From positions 1 to 64,000 of the forward strand of contig UQMZ01000006.1 of NCBI GenBank assembly GCA_900542185.1: a stretch of DNA of 64,000 nucleotides. The letters are read 5' to 3'. Source of the DNA: an uncultured Bacteroidales bacterium. GTDB taxonomy: Bacteria > Bacteroidota > Bacteroidia > Bacteroidales > Muribaculaceae. A program made the translations under genes and the position numbers. The notes under the pieces were generated by a model, which worked only from the letters and a program-made list of their open reading frames with translations, was not told the DNA's origin and searched no databases. Below are positions 8,095 to 16,949 of this stretch, one piece after another (position 1 is the stretch's first letter; the number at the start of each line of letters is the position of its first letter).

Positions 8095-9558
8095 TCATAT
8101 ATTGTTGAGCAGGTCGATTTTACCCTCGTTCACCAGTTTCAGCACCAGCTCGCCGAACAGAGTGTTCTGCCATGCGAACCACGCGCGTGTGAAGTCGGAC
8201 GAATCATCCTTATGGAACGATTCGTGAACGAAACCTGTGCCGGCCTCGGTGTCCATCACGCTCTTAAGGCACTGCGCCACCTCGGCGTCGTCGGTGCTGG
8301 TGAACGCCTTCATCATCAGGCTCATGGGCCAGATATAGTCGTAACCCACATGCGGGCCTCCTATTCCCTCGCCGGCCTTTCCCTTGAAGAAATAGGGATT
8401 GCTGTCGCTCCAGATGAACCGGCGGGTGTTCTGATATATCGGGTCGTTTACATCCACATCGCTCAGATAGGGCATTGACATCAGGCTGGGCGCATTGGAA
8501 TCGTCCATCAGGAAATGATTGCCGAACCCGTCGCACTCAAAGGCATATATCTTGCCGTAGACAGGATGATTGTACACGGCATGTTTCTGCAACGCGTCCT
8601 CCACCTCGGAGGCCAGTGCGCGACACTCGGCGCTCCTGCGTGCGTCATGGTTCACCGTCTCCAGAATCTCGGCCGCCTTGCGCAGTATGGACACCGCGAA
8701 GAAATTGGAGGGCACCAGGAACTGCAGGGTCGTGGCGTCGTCCGACGGACGGAAGCTCGACGCGATCAGTCCGCACGGTTTCACCGGCGTTCCCATTCCG
8801 TTATTGCTCAGAGTGTCGAAAGCCCGCTCCGTCTTACGCATGAATTTGTATTTGCCATGGCCGTCGCGACGCTGCTGCTCGCGGAATGTGCCTAATATGT
8901 TGTCCATGGCCTGGATCCACGCCTGGTCGAACACCGACGCATCGCCCGTCACTTTCCAGTACTCGTAAGCCAGACGTACCGGATAACACAACGAATCGAT
9001 TTCCCATTTGCGCTCGTGCACCTCCGGCAGCATGTCGGTCACATCCGACTGCCACTCGCCCCCGGTTGGTCCGTCGTTGAAGGCATTGGCGTACGGGTCG
9101 ATGTTGATGCACATCAGCTGACGTCGTATCACTCCCTCCAGCATCTTGCGCAACTCCGGATCGGAATTGGCCAACTGAACATAAGGCCATACCTGCGCTC
9201 CGGAGTCGCGGAGCCACATGGCATGGATGTCGCCCGTATATACGAAAGTATCAGGCTTGCCGTCCTTGTCCAGTCTGTAATGCACCGTGGTATCGATGGT
9301 GTTCGGGAAGCAGTTCTCGAACATCCACGCCAGTTTGGGATTCGTCAGCAGGGATTTCACCCTCTTTATCTCGCGCTCCACGGCATCGGAATGGAACAAC
9401 CGCTCCTTCTTCGCGGGCCGCTGGCACTTATATGCGGCGCGGTCCACACGGCTGACCTTGACATTGTCCGGCTGGCAGATGCACGCATCGGCCGAATATG
9501 CCGGGATTGCCGTCGACAGAGCCAACGCCCCTGTTAATGTGATTATAATTCTGTTCAT
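8095..9558 (-). CDS. GH125 exo-alpha-1,6-mannosidase
   Basis: A protein of 487 residues with a signal peptide (ending about IPAYSA) and an all-helical (alpha/alpha)6 barrel. Family signatures include YTGDIHAMWLRDSGAQVWPY near residue 107, the ANAFNDGPTGGEWQSD segment, KPCGLIASSFRPSDD, and FVHESFHKDDSSDFTRAWFAW near the C-terminus. GH125 enzymes are inverting exo-alpha-1,6-mannosidases that trim mannan backbone or N-glycan core mannose. It is the first gene of the minus-strand operon (GH125, EEP, GH127, GH43, GH115), with a -7 promoter box 26 bases upstream. With GH92 and GH76 elsewhere in the locus it forms a complete alpha-mannan depolymerising set. Confidence 0.93.
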   Translation of the reverse strand: MNRIIITLTGALALSTAIPAYSADACICQPDNVKVSRVDRAAYKCQRPAKKERLFHSDAVEREIKRVKSLLTNPKLAWMFENCFPNTIDTTVHYRLDKDGKPDTFVYTGDIHAMWLRDSGAQVWPYVQLANSDPELRKMLEGVIRRQLMCINIDPYANAFNDGPTGGEWQSDVTDMLPEVHERKWEIDSLCYPVRLAYEYWKVTGDASVFDQAWIQAMDNILGTFREQQRRDGHGKYKFMRKTERAFDTLSNNGMGTPVKPCGLIASSFRPSDDATTLQFLVPSNFFAVSILRKAAEILETVNHDARRSAECRALASEVEDALQKHAVYNHPVYGKIYAFECDGFGNHFLMDDSNAPSLMSMPYLSDVDVNDPIYQNTRRFIWSDSNPYFFKGKAGEGIGGPHVGYDYIWPMSLMMKAFTSTDDAEVAQCLKSVMDTEAGTGFVHESFHKDDSSDFTRAWFAWQNTLFGELVLKLVNEGKIDLLNNI

Positions 9559-9583
9559 GACATCTGGTTCGTTTATCTGGTGG

Positions 9584-9591
9584 CAAAGTTA
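9584..9591 (-). promoter_or_regulatory. -7 box of the GH125 operon
   Basis: Reads TAACTTTG on the minus strand, matching TAnnTTTG, 26 bases before the GH125 ATG. No TTTG stands at the -33 spacing, which suits a promoter that depends on an activator such as the neighbouring HTCS. Confidence 0.5.
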
Positions 9592-9621
9592 CATGTATTC
9601 CTATATTAATCTGTATGCCTA

Positions 9622-9639
9622 AACGACAAGAATGTCGTT
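9622..9639. promoter_or_regulatory. Palindrome upstream of the GH125 promoter
   Basis: Perfect inverted repeat AACGACA-agaa-TGTCGTT lying 31 bases upstream of the -7 box. The same 13 bases TAAACGACAAGAA recur at 32539-32551, upstream of the acyltransferase gene. It sits where an activator or repressor site would be expected. No regulator is known for it. Confidence 0.35.
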
Positions 9640-9695
9640 ATCCCTGAATACATGCGACACCATACAAAAATGTCACAAACGGAAACAAAACCGCA

Positions 9696-12600
9696 TTACG
9701 CCTCTTTCTTCGCTTCCACCAGCGAATTATCGCAACATTTGTTGCGGTTGCGGTAATCCTTGGGCGTGGTGTGGAAACGCTTGTCGAATTCCTTATAGAA
9801 ATGTGACCGATTTGTAAAACCGCTGCGGTAAATGATTTCCTGAACGGTATAGGATGTTGTCTGCAGCAGTTTCGCGGCGTAACTTATGCGGTGGTTCTTG
9901 ATGAAATCGTTCGGGGGCAGCCATCCCATTTCCTTGAACTTGCGGTACAGGTTCCGGACGCTGATCTTCATGTGTGCGGCCAGATGGTCGGGCGACAGCT
10001 CGCTGTCCTCGATGTGCGCGTCGATAAATTCGGTGATCTTGTCCAGATAATCCTTGTCCTCGCGATGTATCAGCTTGCCGTTGTTGAACTCGAACGCGCT
10101 GGCCGACGTGTTGTAATACTCGCGCAGTCTCACCTTGCTTTCAAGCAGACGTTTGGCCACGGCGCGCAGATAGTTCAGGCTGAACGGCTTCCCGATATAT
10201 GCGTCGGCGCCGGCCTCTATGCCCTCCACGCGCTCGGCGTTGCTGGTCTTGGCCGACAGCAGTATCAGCGGAATGTGCATGGTGTGTCTGTTGCACTTCA
10301 CCCGGCGCGTGAATTCCAGGCCGTTCATACCGGGCATCATGATGTCGCTGATGATCAGGTCCGGCGACAGCTGCGTGATGCAGTCCAGACCCTCCTGGGC
10401 ATTACCGGCCTCCACCACGTCGTAATCGGCCAGGGTGTCGCGTATCATGGTGAGTATCTCCGGATTGTCGTCTATCACCAGTACCTTGCCGAGTCTTTCC
10501 TTAAGTTTTGCGCTTTCGGTCACAGGCTTGGCCGTATCCACCGAAATCTCCGGCAGCGCCATGTTCCGGGTCGTTTCCACGTCGTTGCCGGCAGTAGCGG
10601 CATTCACGGCCACATTTATTTCCATCGGCGGCAGCGTCACTATGAACTCGGCGTACTCGCCCACTTCGCTTTCAATCTCGATGCGTCCCTGCAGAAGCTC
10701 AGTCATGCTGTGACAGATGGCCATGCCGAGTCCGTTGCGGTGCGACAGCCCCTTAACGGCGTTTTCCTCCACATTGTCCAGCACGCTGTAGCGGTTGAAG
10801 ATTCGCTCGCGGTCTTCGGGGAGGATGCCTTTGCCCGTGTTATAGACGCTGAGCCTCAGTTTACCCTCCACGACGCGAAGCCCCACCTTGATGGTCCCTC
10901 CCGGGCTGGTATATTTGAACGCATTGGATATCAGATTGGTCACTATCTTGCGCAGACAGCTGAAATCAGTGTTCCACTGAATGTCCGGGTCGACATCGCT
11001 CACGAAATCGATGCTGTTGCGGTCCGACAGCTCCGAGAACGAGCCTATTATGTCCGAGCACAGGTCACTGACCGCCACGCTGCGGATCTTCAGCCGCTTG
11101 TTGCCCGTTTCCATGCGGCGGAAATCTATCAGTTCCTGTATCAGACTGTTCAGGCGTTCGGCATTGTTGCGTATCAGTCCCACGTATTTGCTGATATAGT
11201 CGTCGGTGCCGGGATACATCTGTATGCGTTCGCATGGACCGTATATCAGCGTCAGTGGTGTGCAGAACTCGTGCGTGATGTTGGTGAAGAACCGCAGTTT
11301 CTCCTCGTACAGGTTCTCGCGGTGCTGCTGCTCCATGCGGTCCATCTCGCGGGTCTGGCGTTCCCGCTGGCGCCTCAGATACAGATAGATTGCGCCTGCG
11401 ACGGCTGCGGCCAACAACAGGAAATAGAAAGTCTTGGCCCACCAGCTGAGATACCAGGGCGCCTGCACCACGATGTTCAGCACGTACGGCTTGCTCTCTA
11501 CGCCCGTGGCGCGGTTCAGGTATTTAACCCTGAGTTTGTAGCTGCCGTATTTCATCTCGTTGAACGAGATCTCCGGCGAGGGGCCGTTGTTGATCCAGTC
11601 CTTGCCGTTCAGCGTGTAATAGTAGGTGTAGTTGTCGGCGTTGATGAAATCGGGGGCGGCGAATGTCAGCGAGAAATGATTCTGTTTCGGTCCGAATTCC
11701 AGCTGGTCGGTCCCTTCTGACAGATACAGATGTTCCGACATGCCGGTCCCGACGCCTCCTATGTTGACTTTCTGCAGCCTCAACGCCGGCATATAGGGTT
11801 CGATGGCCTTGTAGCCTTCGTTCTTGTCAATGATTACCAGACCGTTGATACCGCCGAACATCATGGTGTTCCCCGCGTATGCGCTTGCTCCGTCACTGAA
11901 TTCGGTCACGTTGATTCCGTAATTGCCGGCGTATGTCTGGGTCTCCTCGTTCTCCGGATTGAAGCTGACTATGCCGTTGTTGGTCGAAATCCATATCTTA
12001 CCGTCAGGCATACTCATTATCTCATGTATGGTATTGTTCGGGAATCCGAATTGATGTCCCGCGAAATGTTTTTCCGAATCCGACGTACGCTTTATCAGTC
12101 CTTTGCCGGTACCGACCCACAATGCGTTCCTGTCGGCCACGGCATCGAACACGTCACGCACGCCATTGGTGTCATACCTGTTTTTCAAAGGGATGGAGGT
12201 CATTTTGCCATTGCTGTACCTGAACACGCCTTTGCCCCGGTTGCTGAAATACAGGTTGCCCGATGCGTCGCGCGTTATGGAGAAGAACTGATTGGACGAT
12301 ACAGCTCCGTTGTCGAGAATGTATTTCTTAACGTCCGTCAGCACAGGATTGTCCGGAGTTCCCTTGATTGCCGCCTTAATGACCCCGAGGCCCAGCGTAC
12401 ACATCCACAATGTGTCTCCCACCTCTTCTATCTGATGGACATAGCGTATGTCTTTAGCCGATTCGGCCCTGTTTATGCGGTCGGTCGCATAACTGTAATA
12501 ATTCACACCCTCGTCGGTGGCTATCCACAACACAGGTCTTGAACTCCGGCTTAGGCCGAACACGGAATTGTGCAGCAGAGGGGAATTCGACGATGTGTAC

Positions 12601-13742
12601 AGCGACCCCGCGCCGAGGCTCGATTCCGGATGGTTCTTGTCGAAATTATTGATTCTTAGCAATCCGTCGCCCTTGGTGCCCAGCCACAAGGTGTTCCGGC
12701 TGTCAAGGAATATCGCGCGGATCGGATGCGTTATCTTGTTGCCTAACGAGTTGAAATCGTATGAACGGATTCCGTACGCATCCTCCCAGCAGGTATAGAG
12801 GCCCTGACAGTCGGACCCGATCCACACCACATCCTGGCGGGTAGATGTCTCCAGACAGAACACCCCGACCTTGAGGCCCATATCCGTAATGACAGGACTT
12901 GACGGGTTCGAGGCATCCACCTGTATCACTCCATCCGTGCTGAAAGACACAAGAAACAATCCGTTATGATTGCGGGTCATATCCGAAACACGGCCACGCC
13001 GGCGCACTTCAGCCGAAATGTCAGCCAGCCGCTCACGGCTTCCGTTCTTACGCACGCGACATATCCAGCCGTCGTTATCTATCAGATATATTTCATTCCC
13101 GATATTGTTGGCAAACAGAATCGGCTGCCTGTCCACAACATTCATCCTTATATTTTCAGGTCCTTCTGTAGACTTCGGCAAAGTCGCCACCCTGATGCCG
13201 TTGCGGGTAAATACCCACATCCTATTGTCAATTATGCCTAAATGCAGCACATCCTTGAATGGCACATCCAGTTTGCTGGCCTTTTCAAACCCTGATTCCG
13301 GATCTCCCGTATATCGGTACCGGCTGGAGTCCTCGCCTAATACATACAGTAGACCTTCCTTGCTGACGGCCATCTTTTCCTGACCGCCGAACTGAGGGAA
13401 AGTCGTGACCCGGCCGGTGCGTGTATCAACCAGGTCCAGGCCATAATTGCTCAGCACCCACATCCTGCCGTTGCCTCCATTATACACGCCCTCGATTATA
13501 TTGCCCGACAATGCCTGGCCCGGAAATATCTGACTGAATGGATTGACCGACCGGCCGTCGGCTATGTTGACGCCATCGCATGTGCCTAACCACAGATAGC
13601 CGTCGTCATCCTGCGCAATGGAGAGAATCGCGCTGTTCGACAGGCCGTCCCGGTTCAACGTCTGACGCATGTTGTATGAGTATGCCGCCAATGCTTCAAG
13701 CAGCATCGCGACCGTAAGTATGATTCGAAATCCGATTTTCAT
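9696..13742 (-). CDS. Hybrid two-component regulator HTCS-1
   Basis: An intact hybrid two-component system protein of 1348 residues. Order: signal/anchor (1-22), a periplasmic two-component propeller (repeats such as DDDGYLWLGTCDGV and NTLWLGTKGDGL), a Y_Y_Y beta-sandwich (about 660-755), one membrane helix (WWAKTFYFLLLAAAVAGAI), a histidine kinase with phospho-acceptor His824 in NITHEFCTPL, an ATPase domain with N and G boxes, a receiver with phospho-acceptor Asp1133 in LIISDIMMPG, and a C-terminal AraC-type DNA-binding domain. HTCS proteins bind an oligosaccharide in the periplasm and activate the adjacent polysaccharide-utilisation genes. Its position between the GH125 operon and the rightward mannan genes makes it the likely activator of both arms. 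Confidence 0.95.
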   Translation of the reverse strand: MKIGFRIILTVAMLLEALAAYSYNMRQTLNRDGLSNSAILSIAQDDDGYLWLGTCDGVNIADGRSVNPFSQIFPGQALSGNIIEGVYNGGNGRMWVLSNYGLDLVDTRTGRVTTFPQFGGQEKMAVSKEGLLYVLGEDSSRYRYTGDPESGFEKASKLDVPFKDVLHLGIIDNRMWVFTRNGIRVATLPKSTEGPENIRMNVVDRQPILFANNIGNEIYLIDNDGWICRVRKNGSRERLADISAEVRRRGRVSDMTRNHNGLFLVSFSTDGVIQVDASNPSSPVITDMGLKVGVFCLETSTRQDVVWIGSDCQGLYTCWEDAYGIRSYDFNSLGNKITHPIRAIFLDSRNTLWLGTKGDGLLRINNFDKNHPESSLGAGSLYTSSNSPLLHNSVFGLSRSSRPVLWIATDEGVNYYSYATDRINRAESAKDIRYVHQIEEVGDTLWMCTLGLGVIKAAIKGTPDNPVLTDVKKYILDNGAVSSNQFFSITRDASGNLYFSNRGKGVFRYSNGKMTSIPLKNRYDTNGVRDVFDAVADRNALWVGTGKGLIKRTSDSEKHFAGHQFGFPNNTIHEIMSMPDGKIWISTNNGIVSFNPENEETQTYAGNYGINVTEFSDGASAYAGNTMMFGGINGLVIIDKNEGYKAIEPYMPALRLQKVNIGGVGTGMSEHLYLSEGTDQLEFGPKQNHFSLTFAAPDFINADNYTYYYTLNGKDWINNGPSPEISFNEMKYGSYKLRVKYLNRATGVESKPYVLNIVVQAPWYLSWWAKTFYFLLLAAAVAGAIYLYLRRQRERQTREMDRMEQQHRENLYEEKLRFFTNITHEFCTPLTLIYGPCERIQMYPGTDDYISKYVGLIRNNAERLNSLIQELIDFRRMETGNKRLKIRSVAVSDLCSDIIGSFSELSDRNSIDFVSDVDPDIQWNTDFSCLRKIVTNLISNAFKYTSPGGTIKVGLRVVEGKLRLSVYNTGKGILPEDRERIFNRYSVLDNVEENAVKGLSHRNGLGMAICHSMTELLQGRIEIESEVGEYAEFIVTLPPMEINVAVNAATAGNDVETTRNMALPEISVDTAKPVTESAKLKERLGKVLVIDDNPEILTMIRDTLADYDVVEAGNAQEGLDCITQLSPDLIISDIMMPGMNGLEFTRRVKCNRHTMHIPLILLSAKTSNAERVEGIEAGADAYIGKPFSLNYLRAVAKRLLESKVRLREYYNTSASAFEFNNGKLIHREDKDYLDKITEFIDAHIEDSELSPDHLAAHMKISVRNLYRKFKEMGWLPPNDFIKNHRISYAAKLLQTTSYTVQEIIYRSGFTNRSHFYKEFDKRFHTTPKDYRNRNKCCDNSLVEAKKEA

Positions 13743-13779
13743 GATATCAGTTGAATTAGGCTCGTGCTCTTATTCAACG

Positions 13780-13811
13780 CAAAATTAATTATCATTTTTG
13801 AAATATACAAA
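13780..13811 (-). promoter_or_regulatory. HTCS-1 promoter (-33 and -7)
   Basis: On the minus strand a TTTG (13808-13811) is followed after 20 bases by TAATTTTG (13780-13787). Both elements and the spacing fit the Bacteroidetes consensus TTTG-N19-21-TAnnTTTG. The -7 box is 37 bases before the HTCS-1 ATG. Having both boxes suggests basal expression independent of an activator, as expected for a sensor. Confidence 0.6.
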
Positions 13812-13855
13812 ATATTTCCCCTCTCCAAAGGCATATCAGACATATAACAGCGTGA

Positions 13856-13890
13856 CAAATTTGTATCGGATATTGCCAAAATTGTATTGG
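13856..13890 (+). promoter_or_regulatory. Direct-repeat operator candidate
   Basis: CAAATTTGTATCGG (13856-13869) and CAAAATTGTATTGG (13877-13890) match at 12 of 14 positions and start 21 bases apart, two helical turns. They lie between the divergent HTCS-1 and GtaA-like promoters. Such a layout suits an AraC-type dimer. Related single copies occur upstream of GH125 (9660-9672, minus strand) and in the GH92/lipoprotein gap (19791-19801). Binding by HTCS-1 is inference. Confidence 0.4.
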
Positions 13891-13946
13891 CCTGCCCCCG
13901 GGATAAATATGGCGCGGTCTGTTACAGGTCCGCGTAAAATTCCTTG

Positions 13947-13954
13947 TACCTTTG
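13947..13954 (+). promoter_or_regulatory. -7 box for the GtaA-like gene
   Basis: TACCTTTG fits TAnnTTTG and would place the start of transcription near 13961, giving a leader of roughly 75 bases before the ATG at 14035. No -33 TTTG is seen, while the direct repeats at 13856-13890 lie 57 bases upstream, consistent with an activated promoter. Confidence 0.5.
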
Positions 13955-14034
13955 TGGCGTGACTGATTACAAGGCTTAGTCACGATACTTAGTCACAATG
14001 CTCTGAATCAAATTCCATCAATAACTCAAATACA

Positions 14035-16488
14035 ATGAACTTCAAACCTATTATTCTTGCAGCCGCGATACTGACGGGTGCATCCACAGCCTGGTCAGCG
14101 TTCCGCGCGCCTGCGGTTCCGCTTGTGACGGTAGACCCCTACACCAGCTGCTGGTCCATGTCCGACAATCTGTACGATGACGTGACACGTCACTGGACCG
14201 GCACACAGTTCCCCCTGATCGGTGTAATCAACGTGGACGGCACCGACTATCGCTTCATGGGCAAGGAAGTGCCGAACCTGTCGATGCTGGTACCCACCGC
14301 AGACGGCGAGGCATGGACCGGACGCTACACCACCTCTAAGCCCGCCGCAGACTGGTATGAACCCGGTTTCGACGCGTCGACCTGGAAAAGCGACAAGGGC
14401 GCATTCGGCTCGGTTCCCCAGGAGCATCTTGCCAACACTCTGTGGAACACGGAGGAAATATGGGTACGTCGCGACGTGAACGTTCCCTCGGGCATCGGCA
14501 ACAAGCCCGTTTATCTCAACTACTCGCACGACGACGATGTGATAATATACATCAACGGCATCAAGGTGGTGGACACCGGCAACCAGTGCCATAAGGGAGT
14601 GCGCCTCCTGCTCGAAGGCGAGGCCCGCAAGTCGCTGCGTCCCGGCAAGAACCTGATAGCCGCATGGTGCCGCGACCGCGGCGGACTGGCTTTCCTGGAC
14701 TTCGGCCTGGAAATCGAGGAGAACCCCTCCACCACCTTCAACAAGACAGCCGTGCAGACCGCATGCCAGGTGCTGCCCATGAACACCATATACGACTTCA
14801 AATGCGGCGGCGTGGACCTGAAGCTCACATTCACCGCGCCGATGTTCATGGACAACCTCGACCTGCTGAGCCGTCCCGTGAACTATATCACATACAACGT
14901 GGCCAGCAACGACGGCAAGAGCCATAACGTGCGCCTGTATTTTGAGGCAGGCCGCGAATGGGCCATCGACAACATCGCCCAGAACACCACCTCCGGCCTG
15001 GTGAACGAGGGTGGCATCAAGTGCGCCACAATCTCGAGCGTGGACCAGAAGGTGTTAGGCAAGAGCGGCGACGGCGTGCGCATCGACTGGGGTACGTTCT
15101 ACCTTGCTTCCGTCGAGTCGAACGCAACGCCCTGGAACGCGCTGTCCAAGACCTCGCGCAAGGCGTTCAGCAACGGCAAGAAACCCGGCAAACCCGTTTC
15201 GGGTCACGAGGTGGGAATGACCGTGAACATGGGCAAGACACAGAAGGCTTCCGGTTACCTGATGGTAGGTTACGACGATCAGTATTCCATCCAGTATTTC
15301 GGCACCAACCTGCGTCCCTACTGGAACCGTAACAATGATTCCGACATCATGAAGCAGCTGCGTCTGGGCGCCGACGAATATTCGTCGCTGATGGCCCGTA
15401 GCACCAAATTCGACAAGGACCTGATAAACGAGGCTACCGCAGCCGGCGGAAGCGAGTACGCGGACCTCTGCGCCCTGGCTTACCGCCAGGCCATCGCGGC
15501 CCACAAGCTCGTGGAGACGCCCGAAGGTGAGATAGACTGGTTCTCGAAGGAAAACTTCAGCAACGGTTCCATCGGAACGGTGGACATCACCTATCCCTCC
15601 GCTCCTATGTTCCTGGTATATAACCCCGAACTCGTAAAGGGTATGATGAACCACATCTTCTACTACTCGGAGAGCGGCAAGTGGACCAAACCCTTCGCTG
15701 CACACGACGTGGGTACCTATCCCCTGGCCAACGGCCAGACCTACGGCGGCGACATGCCTGTGGAGGAATCGGGCAACATGCTGATTCTGTGCGCCGCCCT
15801 GGCCAAGGTGGAAGGCAACGCCGACTATGCCGCCAAGCATTGGAACGTGCTGTCCACATGGGCCAAGTATCTGGCTCAGTATGGTCTGGATCCCGAAAAC
15901 CAGCTCTGTACCGACGACTTCGCCGGTCACTTCGCACACAACGCCAACCTCTCCATCAAGGCTATCCTGGCCGTGGCATCGTACGCTCAGCTGGCCGACA
16001 TGCTCGGCAAGAAGAACATTGCCACGGAATACTTCGACAAAGCCCGCGCCATGGCTGCCGAATGGGAGAAGATGGCCGACGACGGCGACCACTACCGCCT
16101 CACATTCGACAAGCCCGGCACTTGGAGCCAGAAGTACAATCTTGTATGGGACAAGCTCCTGGGTCTGAACATCTTCCCCGACAAGATCATGGAGAAGGAG
16201 ATTCCCTACTACCTGAAGAAACAGAACAAGTACGGACTCCCGCTGGACAACCGCGAGACATACACCAAGACCGACTGGATAATGTGGACGGCCACTATGG
16301 CTCCCGACAAGGCAACGTTCCAGAAGTTCATCGCCCCCGTGCATCAGTTCATGAACGACACACGCCATCGCGTGCCCATGAGCGACTGGGTTTACACCGA
16401 CCGTGCCGACCAGCGCGGCTTCCAGGCCCGTTCGGTAGTGGGCGGCTATTACATCAAGATGCTGGAGAACCGACTGAAAAAACACTGA
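14035..16488 (+). CDS. GtaA/DUF4965-family secreted protein
   Basis: A secreted protein of 817 residues with a signal peptide (ending about STAWSA). It starts with the FRAPAVPLVTVDPYTSCW segment typical of proteins annotated as glutaminase A-like (DUF4964, DUF5127, DUF4965, DUF1793). A jelly-roll insertion at about 100-215 (WYEPGFDASTW, SHDDDVIIYINGIKV) resembles the sugar-binding domain of GH2 enzymes. The helical C-terminal half holds the conserved HDVGTYPLANGQ, MPVEESGNM and CTDDFAGH blocks of an (alpha/alpha)6 barrel. The fungal glutaminase name comes from distant homologues; in gut Bacteroidales such genes are common in glycan loci, so a glycosidase role is more plausible. Activity is not assignable from sequence. 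Confidence 0.8.
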   Translation: MNFKPIILAAAILTGASTAWSAFRAPAVPLVTVDPYTSCWSMSDNLYDDVTRHWTGTQFPLIGVINVDGTDYRFMGKEVPNLSMLVPTADGEAWTGRYTTSKPAADWYEPGFDASTWKSDKGAFGSVPQEHLANTLWNTEEIWVRRDVNVPSGIGNKPVYLNYSHDDDVIIYINGIKVVDTGNQCHKGVRLLLEGEARKSLRPGKNLIAAWCRDRGGLAFLDFGLEIEENPSTTFNKTAVQTACQVLPMNTIYDFKCGGVDLKLTFTAPMFMDNLDLLSRPVNYITYNVASNDGKSHNVRLYFEAGREWAIDNIAQNTTSGLVNEGGIKCATISSVDQKVLGKSGDGVRIDWGTFYLASVESNATPWNALSKTSRKAFSNGKKPGKPVSGHEVGMTVNMGKTQKASGYLMVGYDDQYSIQYFGTNLRPYWNRNNDSDIMKQLRLGADEYSSLMARSTKFDKDLINEATAAGGSEYADLCALAYRQAIAAHKLVETPEGEIDWFSKENFSNGSIGTVDITYPSAPMFLVYNPELVKGMMNHIFYYSESGKWTKPFAAHDVGTYPLANGQTYGGDMPVEESGNMLILCAALAKVEGNADYAAKHWNVLSTWAKYLAQYGLDPENQLCTDDFAGHFAHNANLSIKAILAVASYAQLADMLGKKNIATEYFDKARAMAAEWEKMADDGDHYRLTFDKPGTWSQKYNLVWDKLLGLNIFPDKIMEKEIPYYLKKQNKYGLPLDNRETYTKTDWIMWTATMAPDKATFQKFIAPVHQFMNDTRHRVPMSDWVYTDRADQRGFQARSVVGGYYIKMLENRLKKH

Positions 16489-16499
16489 CATCCCGACAG

Positions 16500-16634
16500 A
16501 TGGGAATCAGACTTCCCATCTGCATCGCATTGGCATTGGCGGGCACGCTTCATGTGTCCGCCAATGTTATAGATATGCGTTGCGGATACCGCACCTCGGA
16601 AATCCAATGTGCCCACCCCAAGTTCAAGATATAA
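16500..16634 (+). pseudogene. Remnant of a secreted glycosidase N-terminus
   Basis: A 44-codon reading frame starts 12 bases after the GtaA-like stop. It encodes a signal-peptide-like leader (MGIRLPICIALALAGTLHVS) and then VIDMRCGYRTSEIQ and AHPKFKI before a stop. The segment after the leader recalls the extreme N-terminus of GH78 rhamnosidases, where a DLRCEY motif is followed by a PRLSW-like motif, and it breaks off just where such a protein would continue. I read it as the stump of a lost gene; a tiny secreted peptide is the alternative. Confidence 0.35.
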
Positions 16635-16659
16635 AGGGACTTCAAAATATAAAAAGAAG

Positions 16660-16703
16660 CGAGGCTACCCGACTAAGTGGTAGCCTCGACTTTACCTTTT
16701 TTT
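16660..16703 (+). terminator. Rho-independent-type terminator
   Basis: A perfect 10-bp stem (CGAGGCTACC at 16660-16669 with GGTAGCCTCG at 16679-16688) with a 9-base loop is followed by a T-rich tail including a run of seven T at 16697-16703. It lies 170 bases after the GtaA-like stop and would end that transcript. Confidence 0.7.
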
Positions 16704-16949
16704 AGAGTGCTAAATAGAGATTCTCATTTTGATTTGCTTGCTCATGTCATTAGCACGATTGGCTGAAATCTTACCCATTATATAGCTTATAACACGTATG
16801 GCTCCGATTATGTTGTGGCGCTGCGCCGGATTCTATGTTGTACGGGCAGCTTTCTCGCAATCTTTATTGCCCCACCGAGTGCATAATGCAGCTATTTCCC
16901 GACGCCTCCTTAAACAAACCAATTTCTGAACAATCGTACAACATGGTTC
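16704..16949. other. Unassigned stretch in the remnant zone
   Basis: No intact gene. The minus strand has a short open stretch ending in MGKISANRANDMSKQIKM and a stop near 16711, which I do not recognise. The whole 16.5-17.2 kb zone looks like decayed DNA between two functional genes. Confidence 0.3.

Noticed and set aside
9891..11720. Long plus-strand open frame of 609 codons opposite HTCS-1
   Set aside because: It is antisense to an intact HTCS with all domains. Its translation is rich in Val, His, Arg and Gln with no domain, as expected from the reverse strand of GC-rich coding DNA.
15055..16491. Minus-strand open frame of 478 codons opposite the GtaA-like gene
   Set aside because: Antisense to a well-supported gene, low-complexity Val/His/Gly composition, no signal or motif.
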